64,000 nt of DNA, taken from assembly GCA_016288205.1 (NCBI GenBank), contig JAEEYO010000063.1:54898-118897 (forward strand). The letters run 5' to 3'. Source of the DNA: Treponema sp. (GTDB lineage: Bacteria > Spirochaetota > Spirochaetia > Treponematales > Treponemataceae). A program made the position numbers and the translations under genes. Shown here piece by piece: positions 26,423 through 34,664 of the stretch (its first letter is position 1; each line of letters starts with the position of its first letter). The notes beneath the pieces are model-generated. The model worked only from the letters and a program-made list of their open reading frames with translations, was not told the DNA's origin and did not search any database.

Positions 26423-26963
26423 ATGGGGTATCGAAAGATGATAGAATTAATAAGAAAAATATTTAGAAAGATCAAGAAAATAATAAAAGGATGTCGTAAA
26501 TTATCATATACCGAAATTGCACAACAATCTTTTGAATCATACGGTATTGGATTAAAAGTTAATGCCCATTGTACATGGCTTGCAAAGATAAAAGTTGGAA
26601 ATTATTGTAATTTTAATGGAATGCAGATACGGGGGGGGGGTATGTGAGATAGGCGACTATTTTCATTCTGGTGTTGAATGTATGATTATTGCTGAGAATC
26701 ATAACTATGAGGGTACTAGAATTCCTTATGATGATACTTATATCCAAAAGAAAGTTGAAATAGGAGACTTCGTTTGGTTAGGCAATAGAGTCACTATTGT
26801 TGGAAATGTAAAAATTGGTAAAGGTGCAATTATTGGAGCAGGTAGTGTTGTCGTAAAAGATGTTCCTGATTATGCAATTGTTGGTGGAAATCCTGCAAAG
26901 TTAATAAAATATAGGGATATCGAACATTTTAAAGAGTTAGAATCAAAAAAGATGTTTAATTAA
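26423..26963 (+). CDS. Hexapeptide-repeat O-acyltransferase, switched OFF by a poly-G(10) tract
   Basis: Two track ORFs form one left-handed beta-helix acyltransferase split at ten G (26631-26640). The first frame reads [20 protein letters not shown]-stop; the other continues [33 protein letters not shown] and ends with [31 protein letters not shown]. With nine G (or twelve) the frames join as RGGVCEIGD. This is the standard design of a phase-variable surface-sugar acetyltransferase. Combined length is about 180 residues, normal for the family. The start may be ATG 26423 or 26438. Confidence 0.8.
26631..26640 (+). repeat. Poly-G(10) tract, OFF phase
   Basis: Ten consecutive G in a gene of roughly 30-35% GC, located exactly at the frame break of the acyltransferase. 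Nine G restore the full frame. Confidence 0.8.
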
Positions 26964-26981
26964 TCTTTTATGGGAGAAATC

Positions 26982-27071
26982 ATGGTTAGTAGTGTTATAC
27001 ATAGTAAAAAAGAACTTTTTGCTTGCTTCTACATATTTTACAGATATAATATACAGGAGGCTGTTGCATGA
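26982..27071 (+). CDS. Small ORF, 29 aa, coupled to the next gene
   Basis: ATG 26982 is preceded by GGGAG at 4-5 nt spacing. The frame MVSSVIHSKKELFACFYIFYRYNIQEAVA ends in TGA that overlaps the next ATG as ATGA. It may be a leader peptide or the end of a lost gene. It has no recognised family and is too short for the track. Confidence 0.35.
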   Translation: MVSSVIHSKKELFACFYIFYRYNIQEAVA

Positions 27072-28942
27072 AGCTTTCTGTGTCAATAGTCATCCCTATT
27101 CATAATAGGACGCATACATTAAAAAAATGTCTTGATTCTATTCTTTCTCAAACCTATAAAGACTTTGACTTGATTCTTGTTGATGACCATTCTACAGATT
27201 CTTCATTGCAAATATGTAATGAATACGCCTCTAATGATTCAAGAGTAAAAGTTTTTAGCCAGTCTGACGAAAAGCATGGTGCGCAATCCGCTCGCAATAC
27301 TGGCATAACAAATGCAAAGCATGACTGGATAATGTTTAACGATAGCGATGATATTTGGGCTCAAAATAAGATACAGAAAGAGTTAGAGGTACTAGAAAAA
27401 TATAATTTTGATGAAAAAATAGTTATCTACAGTGACTGTAATACAATAAATGTAAATACAAATGAAAAGAAATATTGGGCATTACCGCATATTGCGGAAA
27501 GTAATTCTTATAAGGACTTGCTCATTCAATCGGGACCTATGTTCCAAAGTCTTTTGTGCTCCAAAAAACACCTTGCAGAAATAGGATATTTGGATGAATC
27601 TGTTCCAAGTTATCAGGAGTGGGACACATCGATTAGGCTGGCGGAAAAGGGGCGCTTTGTTCATATAAAAGAGCCATTATTTGACTACTATGTAGGTGCA
27701 AACGATGCGATTTCTAAAAGTATAGATAAAGATTTTATTGGTCGCTGTTATATATATAATAAATTTAAAGATGAAATTATAAAAGCACATGGGAAAAAAC
27801 AGTACAAAAGGATGATGGCACTATGTTTCTCTAATGCAAAAGATAATGTTGATTTCGAGATTCTTAAGGAACAAAATCAAATAATAAAAAAATATGAAGA
27901 TAATCTTGTTGAATTGTTTGGAAAAGATTACAAAAATAAGATAAATAAATATACAAAAGATGCGAAACTCTGCAAAGTCAAAACTAGAATTTCAAATTTG
28001 TTACATACCCCCTTTTATAAAATACCTGGAAAGATATTTAGGAAGGTGTTCCCAAAAAAGAAAGAGTCATATCAGGATAAAATAAAAAGAAGCGTAAAAA
28101 AGTATGCTTCAAAAGTATATTTTAGTCAAGAAGGAAATGATAAGTTATTAGAGTTGCTATCAGGAGAGAAGCCTGTTTTCATAACTCGTTTTGGATCTGT
28201 AGAGTTAAATACGTTGAATGAGTTCACGAAGGGAAAAAACTATTCGGAAAGTACGTTTGCTTCAATGCGGAATAATGCGGGCTTTTTCCCTATAACACAA
28301 GAATCCCTTGATGGTTTTTCAAAACTCTATTTTGAATCCATAAAAAATATTGATTGCTGTGGTGTATGGTACAACGATGGAGAGGGTAAAATTTTAAAAG
28401 ATAATGTTCCGTCAGCATTGCTTGTAGAGTTGTCTTGCTTGAATTCTTTTTTATATGACAATCCATATACGCAAATATTGCGAAATAAAAATGTTTTAGT
28501 CATTCATCCTTTTGTAAATTCTATCCAGTATCAGTTGGCTAACAATAGAACTAAATTGTTTTCTAATCCAAATGTATTGCCAGAATGTAAGATTAATCTT
28601 ATAAAAGCACCTCAGACAATTGCCGGTAATACAGATGGCTATGAATCATGGTTTGAAGCACTTGAGGATACAAAGAAAAAAATAGCTGAGTGCAATTTTG
28701 ATATTGCTCTTTTGGGATGCGGAGCATATGGTCTTCCTCTTGGTGCTTATATAAAGTCCTTGGGAAAAACTGCAATTCATATAGGTGGCGCATTGCAATT
28801 GCTTTTTGGTATAAAAGGGCGCAGGTGGGAAACAGAGTATAATTATGGAGAAACAGTATTCAACGAGCATTGGATTTATCCATTGGAATCTGATACTCCA
28901 CCTAACTCAAATAATGTTGAGAACAATTGTTATTGGAAATAA
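27068..28942 (+). CDS. Two-domain glycosyltransferase: GT2 plus GT-D/DUF1792-like
   Basis: A 624-residue protein. Residues 1-220 are a GT2 (GT-A) domain: SIVIPIHNRTHTLKKCLDSILSQTY, LVDDHST and MFNDSDDIWAQN with the metal-binding acidic motif. A charged linker follows. Residues 350-610 hold a second domain (PVFITRFGSVELNTLNEF, VLVIHPFVNSIQYQL, LLGCGAYGLPLGAYIKSLGKTAIHIGGALQLLFGIKGRRW) that resembles DUF1792/GT-D glycosyltransferases. AGGAGG is 7 nt before the ATG. Two consecutive sugars may be added by one protein. Confidence 0.8.
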   Translation: MKLSVSIVIPIHNRTHTLKKCLDSILSQTYKDFDLILVDDHSTDSSLQICNEYASNDSRVKVFSQSDEKHGAQSARNTGITNAKHDWIMFNDSDDIWAQNKIQKELEVLEKYNFDEKIVIYSDCNTINVNTNEKKYWALPHIAESNSYKDLLIQSGPMFQSLLCSKKHLAEIGYLDESVPSYQEWDTSIRLAEKGRFVHIKEPLFDYYVGANDAISKSIDKDFIGRCYIYNKFKDEIIKAHGKKQYKRMMALCFSNAKDNVDFEILKEQNQIIKKYEDNLVELFGKDYKNKINKYTKDAKLCKVKTRISNLLHTPFYKIPGKIFRKVFPKKKESYQDKIKRSVKKYASKVYFSQEGNDKLLELLSGEKPVFITRFGSVELNTLNEFTKGKNYSESTFASMRNNAGFFPITQESLDGFSKLYFESIKNIDCCGVWYNDGEGKILKDNVPSALLVELSCLNSFLYDNPYTQILRNKNVLVIHPFVNSIQYQLANNRTKLFSNPNVLPECKINLIKAPQTIAGNTDGYESWFEALEDTKKKIAECNFDIALLGCGAYGLPLGAYIKSLGKTAIHIGGALQLLFGIKGRRWETEYNYGETVFNEHWIYPLESDTPPNSNNVENNCYWK

Positions 28943-28969
28943 TCGTTTTGTTAGATATAAAATGCCTAG

Positions 28970-28999
28970 TTGTTTTTTTCATCAATTTTATGTTAAAAT
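28970..28999 (+). promoter_or_regulatory. Weak internal promoter before the cupin gene
   Basis: TTGTTT, 18-bp spacer, TAAAAT. The -10 ends 6 nt before ATG 29006, and no good SD is present. Confidence 0.4.
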
Positions 29000-29005
29000 A
29001 CGAGT

Positions 29006-29422
29006 ATGATTAACACCATCAAAGACCAAAATGACAACGTTCTTGCAATTATCGTAAAGGCTAATTACGACAAGCCGGGTATTTCCTTTGTGACCCCGGA
29101 TGATTATTCCCAGCAGCTTGCATATATGCATCATCCTGCAGGGCATGTAATTCTTCCTCATATTCATAATGAGGTAAAAAGGGAAGTGCTTTATACCAAA
29201 GAAGTTCTCATCATAAAGAAGGGAAAACTTCGTTGCGATTTTTATTCACAGGAAAAAGTGTATCTTGAGTCAGTCGTTATAGAAACAGGCGATGTAATCC
29301 TTTTGGTCTCTGGCGGACATGGTTTCGAATGTCTTGAAGAGACGGAGATGTTTGAGGTAAAACAAGGTCCCTACGCAGGGGAAAACGATAAAGTCAGATT
29401 TGAGCCGCACAAATTCGATTGA
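29006..29422 (+). CDS. Cupin-fold protein
   Basis: A 138-residue single-domain cupin. The putative metal ligands are HIHNEVKREV (His-x-His and Glu) and the second-motif His in VSGGHGFECLEE. Similar small cupins occur in surface polysaccharide clusters as sugar isomerases or acceptor-modifying proteins. The substrate is not readable. It is preceded by a promoter-like sequence with leaderless geometry and followed by a toxin-antitoxin-like pair. Confidence 0.7.
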   Translation: MINTIKDQNDNVLAIIVKANYDKPGISFVTPDDYSQQLAYMHHPAGHVILPHIHNEVKREVLYTKEVLIIKKGKLRCDFYSQEKVYLESVVIETGDVILLVSGGHGFECLEETEMFEVKQGPYAGENDKVRFEPHKFD

Positions 29423-29447
29423 TTTTTCTTTTAATACCTTGTATACT
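29419..29447 (+). promoter_or_regulatory. Promoter of the zeta-like module
   Basis: TTGATT, 17-bp spacer, TATACT, followed by AGGTGG 8 nt before ATG 29468. It begins over the stop codon of the cupin gene. Confidence 0.6.
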
Positions 29448-29467
29448 TATTACATAGGTGGATTAAC

Positions 29468-29689
29468 ATGAGAAAAATAACAGAAAGCTATGGTTCAAGA
29501 AAAGAGAAACAAAAATTATTTTCACAAGCAGGGATGATAGCTGTAAGAACAACTCAGAATAATAATCTTCCCTTAACATATGCTTATGAAAATAAAGTTA
29601 TAAAAGAATATCCTGACGGTCGTAAGCAAATTTTGGCAACATTATCAGATTATTCACAAAAAATCCTCAAAAAATTTACCATTAAATGA
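29468..29689 (+). CDS. Small protein, possible antitoxin of a zeta-like toxin
   Basis: A 73-residue basic protein (RKITESYGSRKEKQKLFSQAG, KVIKEYPDGRKQILATLSDYSQKILKKF). It overlaps the next gene by 4 nt (ATGA) and has its own promoter. Position and size fit an antitoxin partner for the P-loop protein; I do not recognise a family. Confidence 0.6.
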   Translation: MRKITESYGSRKEKQKLFSQAGMIAVRTTQNNNLPLTYAYENKVIKEYPDGRKQILATLSDYSQKILKKFTIK

Positions 29690-30312
29690 TGAAAACTAAA
29701 CGGTTAAGAATTTTCGCGGGCCCTAATGGCTCTGCAAAATCAGTATTGTATAAATATTTAATTTCGCAACATTATTTTAATAAATATTTTTATATTAATG
29801 TAGATGAAATATGTAAGGGGCTTGTTAATGGCTATAGTTTTTCAAATTGGCCTGTAAATATTTCTTTTGATGACTTTTGTAATTATGTAGAAAAGTCAAC
29901 CTTTAATAAGATAATTAATCTAAAAGACTTAAAAATGAATTTGACAATCTCAGATTCTGTATTTACATGGAAGGGAAAGAGCAAAAATCTTACATATATT
30001 TCAGCTGTTATAGCCGATTATTTGCGTAATAAATTTTTAAAGGCAGATTCATCTTTTTCATGCGAAACAGTGTTATCCCATCCCTCAAAAATAGATTTTA
30101 TTAAAGAAGCTAAGAAAAACGGATTTAAAATTTATTTTTATTTCATAGCAACAAAAGATCCAGTGATTAATTTAGAGAGAGTGCAAAATCGTGTAAAAAC
30201 TGGTGGACATGATGTCCCTGTTGGAAAAATAAAATCCAGATATTACAGATGTCTTGATAATTTGTATGATGCTGTAAAATTATGTGATAAAGTATATAAG
30301 ATAGGATTGTAG
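29686..30312 (+). CDS. Zeta-toxin-like P-loop kinase
   Basis: A 208-residue P-loop protein. LRIFAGPNGSAKSVLYKYL is a Walker A of the zeta/PezT type. FSCETVLSHPSKIDFIKEAKKNGFKIYFYFIATKDP and the arginine-rich NLERVQNRVKTGGHDVP match the later zeta motifs. Zeta toxins phosphorylate UDP-amino sugars and block wall synthesis. A UDP-sugar kinase inside a sugar cluster could also have a metabolic role. The small upstream gene makes a toxin-antitoxin reading more likely. Confidence 0.75.
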   Translation: MMKTKRLRIFAGPNGSAKSVLYKYLISQHYFNKYFYINVDEICKGLVNGYSFSNWPVNISFDDFCNYVEKSTFNKIINLKDLKMNLTISDSVFTWKGKSKNLTYISAVIADYLRNKFLKADSSFSCETVLSHPSKIDFIKEAKKNGFKIYFYFIATKDPVINLERVQNRVKTGGHDVPVGKIKSRYYRCLDNLYDAVKLCDKVYKIGL

Positions 30313-30315
30313 ATT

Positions 30316-31443
30316 ATGGCAGACTTTATTCCAGTATGTGAGCCTCTTTTGGGAGGAAATGAATTAAAATATGTTACGGGAGCCGTTGAAACAGGATGGA
30401 TTAGTTCCAGCGGTAAATATGTTAATCAGTTTGAAGAGTCCTTTGCAAAATATTGCGGCGTAAAATATGCAGTAGCTGTATGCAATGGTACAGTTGCGAT
30501 TCACCTTGCATTGTCTGCTCTTGGAATAGGAAAAGGTGATGAGGTAATAATTCCATCCTTCACCATGATTGCAACAGCATTTGCCGTCTGTTATACTGGA
30601 GCAAAACCTGTTTTTGTTGATGCAGATAAGGATACATGGAATATTGATGTAACAAAGATAGAAGAAAAAATTACCCAGAATACAAAAGCAATCATTCCTG
30701 TACATATTTTTGGGAATCCATGTAATATGGATGCGATAGAAAAGATAGCAAAAAAATATAATCTTTATATTCTGGAAGATGCGGCAGAGGCCCATGGGGC
30801 AGAGTACAGGGGAAAAAAGACTGGAAGTTTTTCAGACATAGCATCCTTCAGTTTTTTTGCGAATAAAAACCTGACGACTGGCGAGGGAGGCATGGTTATT
30901 ACTGATAGTGAGGACTATTACAAGAAATGCCGTTATTTTAAAAATATGTGTTTTCCCGTTGATGCACCTCGTGTATATAGTCATGATGATATTGGTTTTA
31001 ATTACAGGATGAGCAATCTTCATGCTGCGATAGGACTTGCTCAAGTAGAGAAAGCCGATGACTATCGTGATATGCGAATAAGGAATGCAATGCTGTATAA
31101 GCAATATCTTTCAGACTGCCCAGGTATTGTTTTCCAAAAAGATGAGAAGGATTCATTGAACGTTCACTGGATGAATGCTATAATTGTTGAACCCAAACTG
31201 TATGGACATAATAAAGACGAATTGATTTCCCATTTAAAATCAAATAATATTGATACAAGACTCTTGTTCACCAGTATGCATCGACAAAAGTCTCTTGAAA
31301 ATTTTGGATGCAATTGTTCTGGTGAATATCCTGTAACAGATTGGCTTTCACAAAATGGTTTTTATCTCCCAAGTGCCTCTAGTCTAAGGGAAGAGCAGAT
31401 TGTTTATATTTGCGATGTTATAAAGGATTTTGCGAAGAAATGA
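30316..31443 (+). CDS. DegT/DnrJ/EryC1/StrS aminotransferase
   Basis: A 375-residue PLP sugar aminotransferase with VCNGTVAIHLALSALG, PVHIFGNPCNMDAI, LEDAAEAHGAEYRGKKTG and the lysine in SFFANKNLTTGEGGM. It is closer to the perosamine/4-amino sugar type than the LegC copy. It probably aminates a 4-keto-6-deoxy sugar (dTDP from rfbB or GDP from gmd). It ends in ATGA overlap with the next glycosyltransferase. Confidence 0.9.
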   Translation: MADFIPVCEPLLGGNELKYVTGAVETGWISSSGKYVNQFEESFAKYCGVKYAVAVCNGTVAIHLALSALGIGKGDEVIIPSFTMIATAFAVCYTGAKPVFVDADKDTWNIDVTKIEEKITQNTKAIIPVHIFGNPCNMDAIEKIAKKYNLYILEDAAEAHGAEYRGKKTGSFSDIASFSFFANKNLTTGEGGMVITDSEDYYKKCRYFKNMCFPVDAPRVYSHDDIGFNYRMSNLHAAIGLAQVEKADDYRDMRIRNAMLYKQYLSDCPGIVFQKDEKDSLNVHWMNAIIVEPKLYGHNKDELISHLKSNNIDTRLLFTSMHRQKSLENFGCNCSGEYPVTDWLSQNGFYLPSASSLREEQIVYICDVIKDFAKK

Positions 31444-32633
31444 AAATCGGCATTTACATTCCTGATGTTACGCCTCAAGCTGGTGGTGCAAGTTCTCTGT
31501 TAAAAACTGTTCAAAAAGAAATTGAGGAATCCCACGATCCCTTGAATGAGTATCTTTTTTTGTACTATGGGCAGAGCAGTCGTGATTTGCTAGAGGAGCT
31601 GGATGGATTTAAATATGTAAACCTCAATTATTATAAAAATTCTTTATCTTTAAAACAACGGCTAAAAAACAAGATTAAGCAGAAACTTGGGGTGAATTCT
31701 CAACCTTTTAGCAAATTTGACGCGGCAGCAAAAGACATTGGCCTAGATTTATTTTGGTTTACAGCTCCTGGAACATACGATGTATCGTTCCCATATATTT
31801 ATACTGTATGGGATTTGGGGCATCGTCGCACACCTTATTTTCCAGAGGTCTCAAGAAGCGGATGGTCTTGGCAAAACCGTGAAAGTACTTATCAAAATAT
31901 GCTTTATAAGGCAAGCTTTATACTTACAGGAAACGAAGAGGGTAAGAAAGAAATTCTTGAAAACTATTCGGTCCCATCTGGTAAAATCAGGATATCGTCA
32001 TTTCCGGTTGCTTCATTCTGTCGTGGCGAGGAACGGAAACCTTCTTTCGATATACCCGAACAGTTTTTCTTCTATCCTGCTCAGTTCTGGCCTCATAAAA
32101 ATCACATCTGCATTCTGGAATCCTTGGTTATTCTCCGTGAAAAATATGGGTTGAAACCAACAGTCTTTTTTACAGGTTCTGACAAAGGAAACAAAAAATA
32201 TATAGAATCAAAGATAATAGAATTTGGCCTTGAAAATCAGGTGCATTTTACAGGATTCCTGAAAGATGAAGAGCTTAAATGGTTGTATACACATGCAACG
32301 GCTATGATTTTTGCCTCGCTAATGGGTCCAAACAACATGCCTCCTGTAGAGGCAACATATTTGAACTGCCCTGTAATTATTACAGACTTGGATGGGCATA
32401 AAGAACAGTTACAAGATACGGCTTTATATTTTAACGGTTACAAGCCAGATGAACTCTCAGAGCATATAAGGACTCTTTTGACTGAAAAAGATACGAGGGA
32501 TCATATTATAGAAAAAGAAAAAGTACTTGCTAGGGAGTTTGACAAAATAAATTATTTTTCTTGTATAAAGCAGATAATCGATGAATTTGCCTTAATACGT
32601 AAAACTTGGGGAGAAGATTTTATACACTTATAA
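31440..32633 (+). CDS. GT4-family glycosyltransferase
   Basis: A 397-residue GT-B retaining glycosyltransferase. The N-terminus is MKIGIYIPDVTPQAGGASSLL. The donor site shows FFYPAQFWPHKNH, VHFTGFLKDEELKWLY and the E-x7-E-like PPVEATYLNCPVIITDLDGHKEQL. The start at 31440 is set by ATGA overlap; the track N-terminus is the tail of the aminotransferase in another frame. Confidence 0.88.
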   Translation: MKIGIYIPDVTPQAGGASSLLKTVQKEIEESHDPLNEYLFLYYGQSSRDLLEELDGFKYVNLNYYKNSLSLKQRLKNKIKQKLGVNSQPFSKFDAAAKDIGLDLFWFTAPGTYDVSFPYIYTVWDLGHRRTPYFPEVSRSGWSWQNRESTYQNMLYKASFILTGNEEGKKEILENYSVPSGKIRISSFPVASFCRGEERKPSFDIPEQFFFYPAQFWPHKNHICILESLVILREKYGLKPTVFFTGSDKGNKKYIESKIIEFGLENQVHFTGFLKDEELKWLYTHATAMIFASLMGPNNMPPVEATYLNCPVIITDLDGHKEQLQDTALYFNGYKPDELSEHIRTLLTEKDTRDHIIEKEKVLAREFDKINYFSCIKQIIDEFALIRKTWGEDFIHL

Positions 32634-32687
32634 ACTTCTTTGCTGAAGGACTAAGAAGCTTATCACATTAATTTGGGAAATAAAAAA

Positions 32688-33442
32688 ATGGAAACGAATT
32701 ATAAGAATTTTATTTCATTGGGGTACTTCTATGGTGTCGCAGAAGAATTGGAAAAATATGGATTGAGAAATGCTTCTTTTCCTTTTGATTGGATAATTTC
32801 AGATTTCGAAGGTGTTATTAATTGTATTAAAACTGAATTTGAAGATTTTTTAAATCCTACTTTTCTCTCACAAGACTTTACAGATAGAAGTCATTATTTA
32901 AATACAAAGTACAATTTTTATTTTTTTCATGACTTTAATAAATATATACCATTGCAAAACAATTAAAAAAAGTTACAGAAAAATATAAAAGACGTTCCGA
33001 TCGATTTCTAAAAACTATAAAATCCGAAACATTATTTATACGATATATTTCGGATGAAATAAAAAGTGAGAATGGGAAGTCCAAAGAGTTATTGTGGATA
33101 GAAGAGAATTTTAATTATATTCAGGATGTAATAAAAAGTTACAATCAAAATAATGAAATCATGTTTATTGGTAATGATGGGATTATATCCGAAAAAATAA
33201 ATATATTTAATATTTCACCAGACGAAAATGATACTGTTGCAAGAAAATGGATTAAGAAAAACCAATATTTAAATGATTTCTTTTCAAATTATTCTTTTCC
33301 TCAAAAAGAAAAAAGTTTAATAAACTATCAAAAAAAATTAAAAAGAAAGAATAAAATTTTTGGCCGTGTATTTAGTAAATATTGCAGGTTTAAAAAATAT
33401 TTCTTAAAAGAATATAATCATTCTGTACAATATAATATATAA
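32688..33442 (+). pseudogene. DUF1796-like (papain-like) protein, single frameshift
   Basis: Two ORFs are parts of one protein. The first reads ISLGYFYGVAEELEKYGLRNASFPFDWIISDFEGVI and stops after HDFNKYIPLQNN. The same protein resumes in the -1 frame as IAKQLKKVTEKYKRRSDRFLKTIKSETLFIRYISDEIKS and runs to 33442. This matches the DUF1796 putative cysteine peptidase family seen in glycan clusters. One base is missing near 32949-32966. The break is not at a homopolymer long enough for phase variation. Confidence 0.7.
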
Positions 33443-33456
33443 ACAACTAAATTTTC

Positions 33457-33492
33457 TATATACTTGAGCAGATATATATGTTCAAGTATATA
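33457..33492. other. Inverted repeat (11-bp stem)
   Basis: TATATACTTGA pairs perfectly with TCAAGTATATA across a 14-nt loop, just after the DUF1796-like gene. No T-run follows on either strand, so it is not a standard terminator; it might protect the transcript 3' end. Confidence 0.5.
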
Positions 33493-33569
33493 CTATAATA
33501 ATGATAAAAGGATTATAAGTTTCAGAAACAGAAAGAATTTTGATGTAAAAAAATTAAGGAAGGCTTGTA

Positions 33570-33710
33570 TAAAGAAATCAAAAATTGAACGAGTCATACT
33601 ACGCTGAGGTAGCTTGGCGAAGAATATGGGAACAAGACGGAGGAACCTTTATGAATCAATGTACCCATAGGTTTGATTTGCTTCAATAGATGATGTGAGG
33701 TATGATGCCG
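33570..33710 (+). pseudogene. Gfo/Idh/MocA oxidoreductase fragment
   Basis: In the 415-nt region without an ORF one frame reads SYYAEVAWRRIWEQDGGTFMNQCTHRFDLLQ-stop-MM-stop. This is the substrate-binding core of Gfo/Idh/MocA sugar dehydrogenases, where WEQDGG..NQ.TH..DLLQWMMG is typical; the stop replaces the Trp codon (TGG to TAG). The NAD-binding half and the remainder are gone. It suggests a former UDP-sugar dehydrogenase of the WlbA kind. The rest of the gap to 33857 has no further recognisable content. Confidence 0.6.
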
Positions 33711-33857
33711 TTCGCATGCTAGCTGTTAGTTACAGGAGTAAGTTCTCCGACGTAACAAACCGCATGAGAAGAAACAATCATAAGCATAGTAAATATTCTT
33801 AGAAGTTCAAAATTAGAAGTTCGTGTTTCATTTCCGTTCATTTTAATCTCCAAAAAA

Positions 33858-34664
33858 TCAGTGTTTGATTTTAGAATACAATCCTAACAGATTTTTCATT
33901 TTCTGCAATATGCCATGGTATTTATTCTCATAAGTATCCAATCGTTCCAAAACATCAATCACATAGTCAGGCAAAAATTCTCTTATTTGCTCTAGTCGTT
34001 CTTCATGACGTTTTTGCCAGCTGGTATTGGAGCTAAGGCCTTCTTCTGCTTCAAATTTAGAAATCACATCTTTTACATATTTAAACTGAACGTTATTATT
34101 TACAAAGGCCTTAAAATATAAAGCAACATCAGCGCCTATTTTCCATTTTAAGTCATAATGGTTGTTCTTTATATAGGCAGTGGGGAAAAGCATGTTTTGA
34201 TGGCTTAGAGATTTTGTTTGATAAAAAAAGTCCAATGTAATTTTTGAAGGATATGAAACTCTCCACTCTTTTTGGGAATTAAAAAAAATGGCATCTGTAT
34301 AAACAATTTCGTCTGTAGAAAAATTCATTTTAGAAAATCTTTGTATTACATAATTGTCCGCAAGGAAATCTCCACTGTTCAAAAAAAGACAAAATTCGCC
34401 GTTGGCTTTTTCAATGCCTTTATTCATTCCGTCATAAATGCCCTTGTCTTTTTTGCTATGCCAATAAGAAAGCTGCTTTGAGTAATTTGAATCTTGCAAT
34501 GCGTTTTGTATCACTTCTACGCTATCATCATTACTTCCACCATCTATTATTATGTGTTCGTAATCATTTGAACTTTGGGACATAACGGATTCAATTGTTT
34601 TTTTTAGTCCATTTGAGTTGTTAAAGTTTACTGTAATTATAGAAAGAAAAAGTTTCTTATCCAT
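33858..34664 (-). CDS. GT2 glycosyltransferase
   Basis: A 268-residue GT-A enzyme: LSIITVNFNNSNGLKKTIESVMSQ, IIIDGGSNDDS, KDKGIYDGMNKGIEKANGEFCLFLNSGD and FEAEEGLSS. The GIYDGMNKG motif is typical of the WcaA/colanic type. It overlaps the upstream GT2 gene by 8 nt and forms a two-gene minus-strand operon within the island. Confidence 0.88.
   Translation of the reverse strand: MDKKLFLSIITVNFNNSNGLKKTIESVMSQSSNDYEHIIIDGGSNDDSVEVIQNALQDSNYSKQLSYWHSKKDKGIYDGMNKGIEKANGEFCLFLNSGDFLADNYVIQRFSKMNFSTDEIVYTDAIFFNSQKEWRVSYPSKITLDFFYQTKSLSHQNMLFPTAYIKNNHYDLKWKIGADVALYFKAFVNNNVQFKYVKDVISKFEAEEGLSSNTSWQKRHEERLEQIREFLPDYVIDVLERLDTYENKYHGILQKMKNLLGLYSKIKH

Noticed and set aside
33457-33492. Perfect 11-bp inverted repeat as an intrinsic terminator
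   Set aside because: The stem is AT-rich and no T-run follows on either strand; kept only as an inverted repeat.
33690-33770. Cluster of small hairpins (ATGC..GCAT and GTTAC-GGAG..CTCC-GTAAC) that looked like a structured RNA
   Set aside because: It overlaps and follows the Gfo/Idh/MocA remnant, one frame still looks protein-like, and no promoter or T-run accompanies it. Decayed coding DNA is the simpler reading.
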